Source: a virus. Taken from it: a stretch of DNA of 64,000 nt. The stretch spans positions 1 to 64,000 of IMG/VR virus record IMGVR_UViG_3300048592_000564; one strand, written 5' to 3'. Position numbers and translations under genes: made by a program. Shown piece by piece: positions 17,261 to 24,170 of this stretch; position 1 is the stretch's first letter; every line of letters begins with the position of its first letter. The notes below the pieces were generated by a model. It worked only from the letters and a program-made list of their open reading frames with translations. It had not been told where the DNA came from and searched no databases.

Positions 17261-18195
17261 TTCGGGAACTCCTGTACTCTGAGATCGCCTGGCCACTGTT
17301 CGGGATCACCCGACACCCGTCCGCCGATCGGCATTTGCTTATGAAAACAGCTGACGCCGAAGTACCGGCATTGTTTCACGAGCGCCCGCGCGGCCGACTC
17401 GTAACCGTCCGCAAACCGCCCGGCCTTGTGCCCCGGCAGCTGCTCGCAGCCCACGATCGCCCAGTCGATCCCCGGATCGTCCCGGTCCCGCTCCACCAAC
17501 GCGGAATCGCTGTGGCACCGCGGACAGACCCACCGGGTACCGTTCTCGTCGACATCCTCGTCGGACTGCCTCGGGTCAGGCACCAGATCATCCTCCCGGC
17601 CCGCGAAATCGCAATGGTTCTCGCACGCGACTTCCCAGAAGTTGCCCCGCAGATCGTAGGGAGTGTCAACCTGTCCGCCGCCCAGGAAGCAGAGATCCAG
17701 CGGCCCCAGGAGCGGCTCGGCGGAAATAAACCGCACGCGGGCAGGCACGGACAGTAACACGGGCACGCGCTCGTCCGCGAAACACTGGCTCTCGGCCGTG
17801 ACGCCCAGCCAAACATTCTCGTAGCCGTCGCCCCAGTCCGCGGGCAAGCAATCCAGCATCCGCTGGTGCCGTTTGGTTAGAACCTGGAACACCAAATTCG
17901 GGCAATCGCGAACGACCCTCCAGGCATCGGCACGCCACGAATCCGCAGCGCCGTGGAACCAGTCCGACCACGAGCAGGTGAACACGAGATCCCGCCTGCC
18001 CGCCGCCTCGGCGTCCCGCTGCCATTTGCGCGGCTGGCCCCATGTTTTCGTCCGAACAACCTGCTCGGGATCGAGACCGTACCGTCGCTGCTCGGCAAAC
18101 ATATAGCACGCCGCGCAGCCAGGCGAGACTCGCGCGCAGCCTCGCCACGGGTTCCATGTTCTCTTGGTCCAAGAAATCCCCGTTGTAGCACCCAT
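17257..18195 (-). CDS. Phage Gp37/Gp68 family protein (DUF5131)
   Basis: A 312-residue protein that begins MGATTGISWTKRTWNPWRG and carries C-x6-C-x2-C (CARVSPGCAAC, about residues 20-30), then ARRDLVFTCSWSDWFH and VFQVLTKRHQRM. These are hallmarks of the Gp37/Gp68 (DUF5131) family, distantly radical-SAM-like and common in phages. A later C-x2-C/C-x2-C patch (CENHCDFAG; CPRCHSDS) looks metal-binding. Start set by a TGATG overlap with the upstream gene. Biochemical role is not established. Confidence 0.8.
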   Translation of the reverse strand: MGATTGISWTKRTWNPWRGCARVSPGCAACYMFAEQRRYGLDPEQVVRTKTWGQPRKWQRDAEAAGRRDLVFTCSWSDWFHGAADSWRADAWRVVRDCPNLVFQVLTKRHQRMLDCLPADWGDGYENVWLGVTAESQCFADERVPVLLSVPARVRFISAEPLLGPLDLCFLGGGQVDTPYDLRGNFWEVACENHCDFAGREDDLVPDPRQSDEDVDENGTRWVCPRCHSDSALVERDRDDPGIDWAIVGCEQLPGHKAGRFADGYESAARALVKQCRYFGVSCFHKQMPIGGRVSGDPEQWPGDLRVQEFPK

Positions 18196-18386
18196 CACTT
18201 CGGCTCCCGTAAATTCCCCGCCGGCACGATCCAGACCGTACCGTCGATCTCGACCCCGTGATTCCGTGGCCGCCCCCTGGAGGACACGACCACACGCCCG
18301 ACCTTGCCATGCAGGGGCATGAACGCCCGCCACTTGGCCGCGTACCAGACCTGGACCACCTGATTGAGTTTCGGGCACGAAATCAT
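18195..18386 (-). CDS. Small SH3-like phage protein
   Basis: A 63-residue protein, first gene of the minus operon. The core (GKVGRVVVSSRGRPRNHGV, then EIDGTVWIVPAGNLR) looks like a small beta-barrel often seen beside Gp37/Gp68 genes. No Shine-Dalgarno sequence is visible before the ATG at 18386; the predicted mRNA start is only about 17 bases upstream. Function unknown. Confidence 0.55.
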   Translation of the reverse strand: MISCPKLNQVVQVWYAAKWRAFMPLHGKVGRVVVSSRGRPRNHGVEIDGTVWIVPAGNLREPK

Positions 18387-18394
18387 TTTTTGTG

Positions 18395-18423
18395 TTGGTT
18401 TCCACGGAGATGGTAGCTACACT
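18395..18423 (+). promoter_or_regulatory. Promoter for the ribbon-helix-helix gene
   Basis: TTGGTT (18395-18400), 17 bases, TACACT (18418-18423), with GC before the -10 box. It interleaves with a promoter on the other strand (18410-18438), so the two -10 boxes lie back to back around a TAGCTA palindrome. Confidence 0.65.
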
Positions 18424-18438
18424 GCCCACGCAGGACAA
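18410..18438 (-). promoter_or_regulatory. Promoter for the Gp37/exonuclease/tRNA-like operon
   Basis: On the minus strand TTGTCC (18433-18438), 17 bases, TACCAT (18410-18415), with GC before the -10 box. It overlaps the divergent promoter 18395-18423, so both cannot be occupied at once. Confidence 0.65.
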
Positions 18439-18460
18439 CATTTTCTTTCGGAGGATTCCC

Positions 18461-18670
18461 ATGAGAACCGATTTGAAAGACTACATCCCGCGCCCCGCGA
18501 CCTGGATTGCGCCCGATGGCCCGGCGGACCACCGGGTAATCCGGGTCCGGGTCAGCCCCGCCCAACGCCAGACCTTCGACGACGCGGCCGCGCGGGCCGG
18601 CAAGACCCTTTCGGGCTGGCTGCGTGATCTCGCGATCGAGGCGGCCCAGCACCAAGAGGCTGTGGCGTGA
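18461..18670 (+). CDS. Ribbon-helix-helix (CopG-like) DNA-binding protein
   Basis: A 69-residue protein with the RHH pattern: strand VIRVRVSP, helix AQRQTFDDAAARAG, turn KTLSGW, helix LRDLAIEAAQ. An RBS (GGAGG) precedes the ATG at 18461. It is divergent from the Gp37 operon and sits beside interleaved promoters, so it may repress both; that is inference from layout. No toxin gene is recognised next to it. Confidence 0.65.
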   Translation: MRTDLKDYIPRPATWIAPDGPADHRVIRVRVSPAQRQTFDDAAARAGKTLSGWLRDLAIEAAQHQEAVA

Positions 18671-18822
18671 TCCAAATTCTCTTACTCCTTGTCGCCCTCC
18701 GGCCGCACCCGCGGCGACAGGCCGCCGACCGTCGGCCACGGTCCCGAGACCCCGGCTATGATTCGCCGCACCAGGCCGAACCGGCGCGAATGATCGGTCG
18801 CTACCCGGCGGGATACGCTTAG
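18667..18822 (+). CDS. Possible small hydrophobic-N-terminus peptide (weak)
   Basis: A 51-codon frame starting GTG, overlapping the stop of the RHH gene. It begins with a short hydrophobic stretch (IQILLLLVAL) followed by an Arg/Pro-rich tail. The overlap style fits this genome but composition is not convincing. The rest of 18823-18902 shows no gene. Confidence 0.25.
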   Translation: MIQILLLLVALRPHPRRQAADRRPRSRDPGYDSPHQAEPARMIGRYPAGYA

Positions 18823-18902
18823 CTCTGCCCCGTGGCGGTCGCGTGCCGGGCGATTGACCACGGGCCGGCGATCCCGAGGAGGGACGTCGACAACAAAATG
18901 CG

Positions 18903-18930
18903 CGGCCCCGGCGACCCCGGGGCCGTTTTT
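18903..18930 (+). terminator. Rho-independent terminator after the RHH gene
   Basis: Nine-pair stem CGGCCCCGG / CCGGGGCCG with a 5-base loop, then TTTTT at 18926-18930. A new promoter starts six bases later. Confidence 0.85.
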
Positions 18931-18935
18931 CGTTC

Positions 18936-18963
18936 TTGAAACCACGCCAGATCCTGCTACCAT
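18936..18963 (+). promoter_or_regulatory. Promoter downstream of the terminator
   Basis: TTGAAA (18936-18941), 16 bases, TACCAT (18958-18963), GC before the -10 box. It would drive the small basic gene at 18988 and the following structural-type gene. Confidence 0.6.
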
Positions 18964-18987
18964 TTCGCAACCCCCAGGAACCCCAAG

Positions 18988-19128
18988 ATGAAACTGACCA
19001 AGAAAACCGCCAAGCGGATTCACAGCATCAAGGCCGCGCGACAGGCCCGGAGAGCCAAGCTGCCCCCGATCCTGCCCAGGGCCCGACGACGCCCATGTCC
19101 GCCGACGGAACCGAACTCGACCTGCTGA
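18988..19128 (+). CDS. Small basic peptide
   Basis: A 46-residue frame starting MKLTKKTAKRIHSIKAARQAR, strongly basic at the N-terminus. It has a fair ribosome site (AGGA) and a promoter just upstream. Its last 34 bases overlap the next gene in another frame. Function unknown. Confidence 0.45.
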   Translation: MKLTKKTAKRIHSIKAARQARRAKLPPILPRARRRPCPPTEPNSTC

Positions 19129-19640
19129 GTCAAATCCAGGACCGCTTGCGCGAAAAAGTACCGTTTACGGTCCCGCAGTGCTTCCTGTGCGACATGCCGG
19201 TCCCGGAAATCTTCCCGCCCAGTGACCCGATTTGCACCATCAGCGTCGGGGCGTCGAACTTCGACCCCGAGTTGTTCGATGGCGGCGGCTTCAACCAGTT
19301 GACCCAGCACACGCCCATCTACGTGACGGTCCTGGTCCGCAGCACCCTCGACCACCCGCCCGCGATCGAGACCGCGTTGCTCGATCCCAACCGCGGCCTC
19401 CTGATGCGATACAAGCCCAGGATCTTGCGTGCCCTCTTGGCCGAGTGCGATTCCGCCCAGCACGACCAAGGCCCCACGATCCCGTGGTCACCCGAGTACG
19501 AGGGAGAGCCAATCCTCCGCGACTGGATCAAGCCCGTGAGCTGTTCCCAGCCGACCTACATGCAGACAAGTGACCGCGGGGGCGCGCGATTCCTTGGCAT
19601 TACCCTGACGTTCCGCTGCTCGTTTGACTGGCGGCTTTGA
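19095..19640 (+). CDS. Phage protein of unknown function, possibly tail-completion type
   Basis: A 181-residue protein. It has a helix-rich start (ELDLLSQIQDRLREKVPF), a C-x2-C pair (QCFLCD), and a beta core with HTPIYVTVLVRSTLD, RGLLMRYKPRILRALLAEC and FLGITLTFRCSFDW. The last pattern, a strand-rich C-terminus after a helix, resembles tail-terminator proteins, but I cannot name the family. No good Shine-Dalgarno precedes the ATG at 19095, so coupling to the 18988 peptide is possible. Confidence 0.45.
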   Translation: MSADGTELDLLSQIQDRLREKVPFTVPQCFLCDMPVPEIFPPSDPICTISVGASNFDPELFDGGGFNQLTQHTPIYVTVLVRSTLDHPPAIETALLDPNRGLLMRYKPRILRALLAECDSAQHDQGPTIPWSPEYEGEPILRDWIKPVSCSQPTYMQTSDRGGARFLGITLTFRCSFDWRL

Positions 19641-19667
19641 TGCCGAGAATTCTGAAAAGATTCCTGC

Positions 19668-19696
19668 TTGAAATCCGATCACTACCTCGCTAACGT
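19668..19696 (+). promoter_or_regulatory. Promoter upstream of the 19737 gene
   Basis: TTGAAA (19668-19673), 17 bases, TAACGT (19691-19696), GC before the -10 box. About 40 bases separate it from the ATG at 19737. Confidence 0.55.
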
Positions 19697-19736
19697 GCCT
19701 CGTGCTAATTCTGACACGACCCACAGGGAGGTGGCG

Positions 19737-20036
19737 ATGCTCGAAACCCCGGATGTCCGCTATCGGGTCAACGACAGCGAGGGCAACTATTCCGCCGAGG
19801 CCGTGAAAGAGATCGCGTTGCTGCACGGCTGGCCCGACGGCAAAAACGCGCTCTTCGGCAAGTCGATGCCCAGCGGGGGCATGATCCAGAAGCTCAACGG
19901 CATGACGCTCTCGGCCGGAATCGCGTGGCTCGGCCCGATCGCGGACGAGCAGGTCGAGATCATGGCCAGCCTGGAGGTCGCGAGCGCGATCCGGTATCTG
20001 GTCAAGCACCGTGGCCACAAGATCGCGAGGGCATGA
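19737..20036 (+). CDS. Phage protein of unknown function
   Basis: A 99-residue protein with a strong GGGAGG site. It contains NYSAEAVKEIALLHGWP and a Gly/Met-rich middle (PSGGMIQKLNGMTLSAGIAWLG), then a helical C-terminus. No family recognised. It is the first gene of the run 19737-22463, and its stop overlaps the next ATG. Confidence 0.55.
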   Translation: MLETPDVRYRVNDSEGNYSAEAVKEIALLHGWPDGKNALFGKSMPSGGMIQKLNGMTLSAGIAWLGPIADEQVEIMASLEVASAIRYLVKHRGHKIARA

Positions 20037-20395
20037 TGACTAAGCGACTCTACGTGGCCGGAGCCTACTCTGGCCCGGACGTGATCTCGGTGATGGGCAA
20101 CATGCGACGCGGCCTGCAGCTTTCCGCCGAGGCGATGCGGCTTGGATTCGCGGTCTATAGCCCGTGGTGCGATTGCCTGCTGCACTTCCAGCAAGAGATC
20201 CCGCTCGAGACCTGCTACAGGGTCTCGCTCCCGTGGCTGGAGGTCAGCGATGCCGTGCTGCTGGTCGAGCAGGGAGCCGGGCAATCCCGCGGCACCCAGG
20301 CCGAACTGTCCCGAGCACGTGAGCTCGGGATTCCGATTTTCACCAATACCGGGGACTTGTGCGAATGGGCGCACGGGACCGGGATTTACGACTAG
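20033..20395 (+). CDS. DUF4406 / nucleoside 2-deoxyribosyltransferase-like protein
   Basis: A 120-residue protein. The start (TKRLYVAGAYSG), a central helical segment and the signature SRGTQAELSRARELGIPIF near the C-terminus match DUF4406-type proteins, a branch of the nucleoside 2-deoxyribosyltransferase fold that acts on nucleotides or nucleosides. Two adjacent ATG codons are possible; the first overlaps the previous stop. It sits directly before an Nmad1-type gene, so a nucleotide-pool or base-modification job is likely. Confidence 0.65.
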   Translation: MMTKRLYVAGAYSGPDVISVMGNMRRGLQLSAEAMRLGFAVYSPWCDCLLHFQQEIPLETCYRVSLPWLEVSDAVLLVEQGAGQSRGTQAELSRARELGIPIFTNTGDLCEWAHGTGIYD

Positions 20396-20404
20396 GAGAC
20401 GGAC

Positions 20405-20923
20405 TTGACACCCGACCAGCTACTTGACCTTCACCGCGTGCTCTGCGGCAGAGCGCAGACGATCATGGTTTCCAAGAACCGAGACTACCGGGGCGCGGGC
20501 GACGATCCGTTCGCGAACTTCCGCGGTTCCGAGTTTCTGGGCGTTGACCCGATCCTTGGAATCCTGATGCGTTGCATGGACAAGTTCCAGCGGATTCGCA
20601 GTTTTGCGAACACTGGCACCCTGGCGGTCAAGAGCGAGTCATTCGAGGACGCGGTCGTGGACGTGATCAACTACATGGTGCTCGCGGCCGGGATGGCGCA
20701 GGAGCGGACTAGGCCCAACGAGACAGCCAACATGGCCTACGAGATGGGCGTCCAGATCGGAATTCCTGGATTGTTTGACATCCAGGAAGAGGCGAGGAAG
20801 ATTCGCGACGAAATCGCCGACGACGTCCCGATCGCCGCCCCCGATGAACCGCTCGACGCCAACATCGCGTACCTGAAATCCCTCCCGGAGTCCCAGATCC
20901 CCGAGGAACCCCCGGCCACGTAA
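20405..20923 (+). CDS. DUF1599 / nucleotide modification associated domain 1 (Nmad1) protein
   Basis: A 172-residue protein, TTG start with GGAG upstream. It carries KNRDYRGAGDDPFANFRGSE, then GILMRCMDKFQRIRSF, then SESFEDAVVDVINYMVLA, the pattern of the DUF1599/Nmad1 family, all-alpha MazG-like proteins often found beside base-modification enzymes. The C-terminal third is acidic and Pro-rich. Substrate unknown. The neighbour DUF4406 gene supports a nucleotide role. Confidence 0.7.
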   Translation: MTPDQLLDLHRVLCGRAQTIMVSKNRDYRGAGDDPFANFRGSEFLGVDPILGILMRCMDKFQRIRSFANTGTLAVKSESFEDAVVDVINYMVLAAGMAQERTRPNETANMAYEMGVQIGIPGLFDIQEEARKIRDEIADDVPIAAPDEPLDANIAYLKSLPESQIPEEPPAT

Positions 20924-20932
20924 GGACGCACT

Positions 20933-21229
20933 GTGCCGAAACGAACCCACCAACACGTCACCCCGGCCCCAAGCCCCAGCGAACGCGAGATCGGCGCCGA
21001 GGTCCGGGTAACATGGCTTGATCATGCCTGCGTGGCCGAGTGGCACGACTCAGCGGAACGCGAATATGCCCTCCGGACGTTCCACACCTACGGGACCGTG
21101 ATCGAATCCCACGACGACCGACTCGTGGTCGCCAGCACGATCGGGGACGGGTGCGTGGGCGACGTGAACATTATCGGGCGAGCGATGATTACGGAAATTC
21201 ACATCCTTGGCGACGGAGCAGCCACATGA
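20933..21229 (+). CDS. Hypothetical small beta protein
   Basis: A 98-residue protein with GTG start and AAGGA site. After a disordered N-terminus it shows alternating strands (EVRVTWLDHACVAEW, TYGTVIESHDDRLVVAST). No family recognised. ATGA-coupled to the next gene. Confidence 0.5.
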   Translation: MPKRTHQHVTPAPSPSEREIGAEVRVTWLDHACVAEWHDSAEREYALRTFHTYGTVIESHDDRLVVASTIGDGCVGDVNIIGRAMITEIHILGDGAAT

Positions 21230-21507
21230 CCTCACTCCTGGAACGTGTCACCACCACGCCAGCCCGCGCCCTTGGGGCACCCGACTGGTTCAAGGCCATG
21301 AGCGCCGCCGACCAGCAGGACATCCGAGACCTCTTGGCCGTTCGGCTGCGCGACGACGGGACTGTCCGGCACTCGTTTCAGCAGCTGGCCGAGATCGTGA
21401 TTGAGCACTACGGGCTAGCGGTCAAACCCAACAGCGTCCGGATGCGATTGGCCGAAATCACCCGCGAGATTCAGCAATGCCCAAGAAAAGCCTCCAAGAA
21501 AAAGTAG
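21226..21507 (+). CDS. Putative small DNA-binding protein
   Basis: A 93-residue helical protein. The second half (HSFQQLAEIVIEHYGLAVKPNSVRMRLAEI) has the feel of a helix-turn-helix, and the tail is basic (CPRKASKKK). It could be a terminase-small-subunit or regulator-like protein, but this is only a suggestion. Its end overlaps the next gene by 31 bases. Confidence 0.45.
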   Translation: MTSLLERVTTTPARALGAPDWFKAMSAADQQDIRDLLAVRLRDDGTVRHSFQQLAEIVIEHYGLAVKPNSVRMRLAEITREIQQCPRKASKKK

Positions 21508-22463
21508 CCTCGACCCCGACGGCCGGTCAACGCGAGGTCCAGGGCCTGAAGGAGCAATTGCGCGAGGCCCACCGGCTGATCGAGCAGCAGGCCGAGCGGA
21601 TCGAGCGAATGGGTCGACCGGGCGTCAAGATCCCAGCCGGGAAAGCGCCCCGGCGACACAAAGGGTCCTATCTCCGGGTCGTGGTCCCCGATACCCACGG
21701 GAGCCAGTGTGACCCGCGGGCCGTCGCGGCATTCTTGGCCGACCTGGAGCACCTCCAGCCCCGCGAGATCGTACTCTTGGGCGACCACCTGGACTGCGGC
21801 GGGTTCTTGGCCGAGCATCACACGTGGGGCTACGTGGCCGAGACCGACTACACGTTCGAGGACGACATCCGAGCCGCAAACGACTTCCTGGATCGAATCC
21901 AGGCCACGAAGTCCAATCCCACGATCCACTACTGTGAGGGCAACCACGAACGACGAATTGTTGCGTTTGGGATCACGCAGTCGCTGAAAATGCGGAGCGA
22001 CCGCAAGTTTATTCTGCAAAAGTGGATCGAGATGTTTGCCCCCATGAGCGTGCTCAACATCGAGAAGCGAGGAATTCATTACTACCAACAGGGCGAGTTC
22101 TACAGCGAGAACGCGATCCCGGCCACGATCACGCTCGGGCAGGAGATGCTGACCCACGGGAGTTTCTGTGGTCGCCATTCCGCCAAGCAGCACGTCCAGG
22201 AGTTCGCCGCCAATGTGACGTTCGGACACACGCACCGCGCGCAGTCCTACATCACCAGGACCGCAACCGGCAAGACGATCGTGGGCCAGAGCCACGGGTG
22301 CCTGTCCAGGCTCCAGCCGCTCTGGCAGCACACGAGCCCGACCGGCTGGTCACACGGCTACGGGATCCGGCTGGTTCATCCCAGCGGGGAATTCCTGCCC
22401 TTCCATGTCCCGATCGTCGACGGACGATCACTACTCGTTGATCTCGCGGACCGGCTGAGGTAG
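21477..22463 (+). CDS. Metallophosphoesterase (calcineurin-like)
   Basis: A 328-residue protein. After a coiled-coil N-terminus (residues 1-45, many Glu/Gln/Arg) come the metallophosphatase motifs in order: VVPDTHG (D72, H74), LLGDHLDCGG, EGNHERR and FGHTHRAQS. All metal ligands appear present. Substrates of this family include phosphoproteins, nucleic acids and nucleotides. Last gene of its run; a promoter for the next gene follows. Confidence 0.8.
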   Translation: MPKKSLQEKVASTPTAGQREVQGLKEQLREAHRLIEQQAERIERMGRPGVKIPAGKAPRRHKGSYLRVVVPDTHGSQCDPRAVAAFLADLEHLQPREIVLLGDHLDCGGFLAEHHTWGYVAETDYTFEDDIRAANDFLDRIQATKSNPTIHYCEGNHERRIVAFGITQSLKMRSDRKFILQKWIEMFAPMSVLNIEKRGIHYYQQGEFYSENAIPATITLGQEMLTHGSFCGRHSAKQHVQEFAANVTFGHTHRAQSYITRTATGKTIVGQSHGCLSRLQPLWQHTSPTGWSHGYGIRLVHPSGEFLPFHVPIVDGRSLLVDLADRLR

Positions 22464-22479
22464 GAGTTTTAACCTAGCA

Positions 22480-22508
22480 TTGTCGAATGTGCGTAAACAG
22501 TGTGATAT
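22480..22508 (+). promoter_or_regulatory. Promoter before the TnpB-like remnant
   Basis: TTGTCG (22480-22485), 17 bases, TGATAT (22503-22508). It lacks the GC before the -10 box seen at other promoters here. Confidence 0.4.
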
Positions 22509-22558
22509 GTAGCCATAGGGAACATGTTTTAGTAACCCGGCAGATCGCGGTATTGCAA

Positions 22559-22759
22559 ATGATTCTCTCCCACAAGATCCAGCTCGATCCGACAATGAAA
22601 CAGCGGGGCTATTTTGCCCGCGCAGCCGGCACGTCGCATGTCGTGCCCGACAAGGGACCGGAGATCAGGACGCCGTTGACTTGGCAGGAGTGGGACGCGC
22701 TCAAGCGTGCCGTCCGGGCCATGCGGGCACATGAAAAACAGGTTGACGATCAAGCCTGA
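22559..22759 (+). CDS. Remnant or domesticated N-terminal HTH of a TnpB/OrfB-type protein
   Basis: A 66-residue frame beginning MILSHKIQLDPTMKQRGYFARAAGT, very like the first 25 residues of TnpB (OrfB) proteins. The usual continuation (RFxYN-type) is lost and replaced by an unrelated 40-residue charged tail (LTWQEWDALKRAVRAM). No catalytic DED residues or zinc ribbon are present and no IS ends were found. No Shine-Dalgarno precedes the ATG. It could be a pseudogene fragment or a small fused DNA-binding protein. Confidence 0.5.
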   Translation: MILSHKIQLDPTMKQRGYFARAAGTSHVVPDKGPEIRTPLTWQEWDALKRAVRAMRAHEKQVDDQA

Positions 22760-22788
22760 GCGACAATGCTTTGCCAAGGAGTAACGCA

Positions 22789-23400
22789 ATGAAACACGCA
22801 TGGACGCTTGCCTGCCTGCTATTCGCCACGACGGCCTGCGCGGACTGGCCCCAGGTCGTGAGCGCGACGGCCCGAATCACCACCCCGGGCACCGGCACCG
22901 CGGTCGTGTACCGGGTGGACGATGATTCGATTTGGCTCTTGACCGCCGGCCACTGCACGGCCCACACGGATACCGTCCAGGTCGAGTTCTTTCGTGACGG
23001 CCGCCCGCTGCCGCTCGTGCGCGGCCAGGTCGTGCTGGCCATCAATGAGTCACGGGAGCGGGACGTCGGGATCGTGAAAGTCGCCGCGAAGGACCTCGGT
23101 CACTACCGCCCGCCCGCAATTCCCCTCGGGGACCCTGAGCGGGATCCCGCACTGGGCCAGCAGGTCGTGAGTTGCGGCTGCTCGGACGGCGCGTGGCCGA
23201 CGCTGTTCCTGGGCCACGTCGATGAAATCGAAAGCCCCCGGATGTTCAACGTCACCCCGTCGGTGCGCCCGGGCCGCAGTGGCTCCGGGGTATTCGACCA
23301 CACGGGAGAAAGAATCCTGGGCATCCTGACCCGCGAGAGCGGCGGGACCGTGGGATTGCGACAGATCAAGGCCCTGGCGGGCCGCTGGACCTGGAGGTGA
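22789..23400 (+). CDS. Exported trypsin-like (S1/V8-type) serine protease
   Basis: A 203-residue protein with signal peptide MKHAWTLACLLFATTACA. Catalytic residues appear in order: TAGHC (H55), ERDVGIVKV (D92) and PGRSGSGVFD (S164). The spacing fits a compact trypsin/V8 fold without PDZ. A good AAGGAG site marks the ATG at 22789. Its likely place is periplasmic or secreted. A possible cleavage of host surface proteins or of virion precursors cannot be decided from sequence. Confidence 0.8.
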   Translation: MKHAWTLACLLFATTACADWPQVVSATARITTPGTGTAVVYRVDDDSIWLLTAGHCTAHTDTVQVEFFRDGRPLPLVRGQVVLAINESRERDVGIVKVAAKDLGHYRPPAIPLGDPERDPALGQQVVSCGCSDGAWPTLFLGHVDEIESPRMFNVTPSVRPGRSGSGVFDHTGERILGILTRESGGTVGLRQIKALAGRWTWR

Positions 23401-23401
23401 C

Positions 23402-23830
23402 ATGATCGCGAAATCGAAACACGCCCGAGCGCTCGCGATTGAGTATCGCGATGCACGCAGGCTGGTGGCATCAATGCGACAGACCAATCGCGAACTCGCG
23501 GCCAAACAGCGAGAACTCGCGATTGCCAAGCGGGACCTTGAATCCGCAAGGACAACAATCCGCGATGCCCTGCCGGTCTATGTCCGCGCCCAGGAAATGG
23601 AACGCCACCACTTCGGTCAGCAGTTCGTGCTGTCGGTCGCGTTCAACCCCCATTGCATCTGGCGGGCAAGTTTTGACGTAAACCTTCATCGCCACGGTGG
23701 CGACGTGTACGAACTCGACAGCCATGCCCGCTGGGTCGCCCAAGATGCCGCCGAGAAAATCCACCACACCATCATGGACGAGATCCGCAAGCAAACCGGA
23801 ATCCCTGGAGGACCCTATGGCCGCTTCTGA
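23402..23830 (+). CDS. Coiled-coil protein of unknown function
   Basis: A 142-residue protein. Residues about 10-55 form a heptad-rich coiled coil (REL-AAKQRELAIAKRDLESA); the rest mixes beta and helical segments (FVLSVAFNPHCIWRASFDV). No family named. It follows the protease by one base. Confidence 0.5.
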   Translation: MIAKSKHARALAIEYRDARRLVASMRQTNRELAAKQRELAIAKRDLESARTTIRDALPVYVRAQEMERHHFGQQFVLSVAFNPHCIWRASFDVNLHRHGGDVYELDSHARWVAQDAAEKIHHTIMDEIRKQTGIPGGPYGRF

Positions 23831-24170
23831 CCTCTGGCTCTACCGAGCCGACACCGACCTCCTGCGACCCGTCCGGGTCCACTGCCCCGACGGCCGCTAC
23901 CCGGCCCACGACGCCGACGGCAAGATCGTGTACGAGAACACGCACTTTGATTCCGAGCGAGATGCCTGGGAATGCTTGTTCCGCAACGCCCAGGCCGGGG
24001 TGAGCCTCGCGGGCGGGCGCGTCAAAGAAGCCCGCCAGCGGGTCCTGGAGGCCAACCAGTACGCGGCCGACATGGCGGTCGAGTTCGAGACCGTGCGGGA
24101 CGGATGCAGGGACTTCGCACGGGCACAGGAGAGCATGGACATCCCCACGGAGGAATTGTGCGATGAGTGA
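23817..24170 (+). CDS. Hypothetical phage protein
   Basis: A 117-residue protein with GGAGG before ATG 23817. The N-terminal half is beta (LWLYRADTDLLRPVRVHC, GKIVYENTHFDSERDAWECL) and the second half is a long helix. No family recognised. It overlaps both neighbours by a few bases. Confidence 0.5.
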   Translation: MAASDLWLYRADTDLLRPVRVHCPDGRYPAHDADGKIVYENTHFDSERDAWECLFRNAQAGVSLAGGRVKEARQRVLEANQYAADMAVEFETVRDGCRDFARAQESMDIPTEELCDE

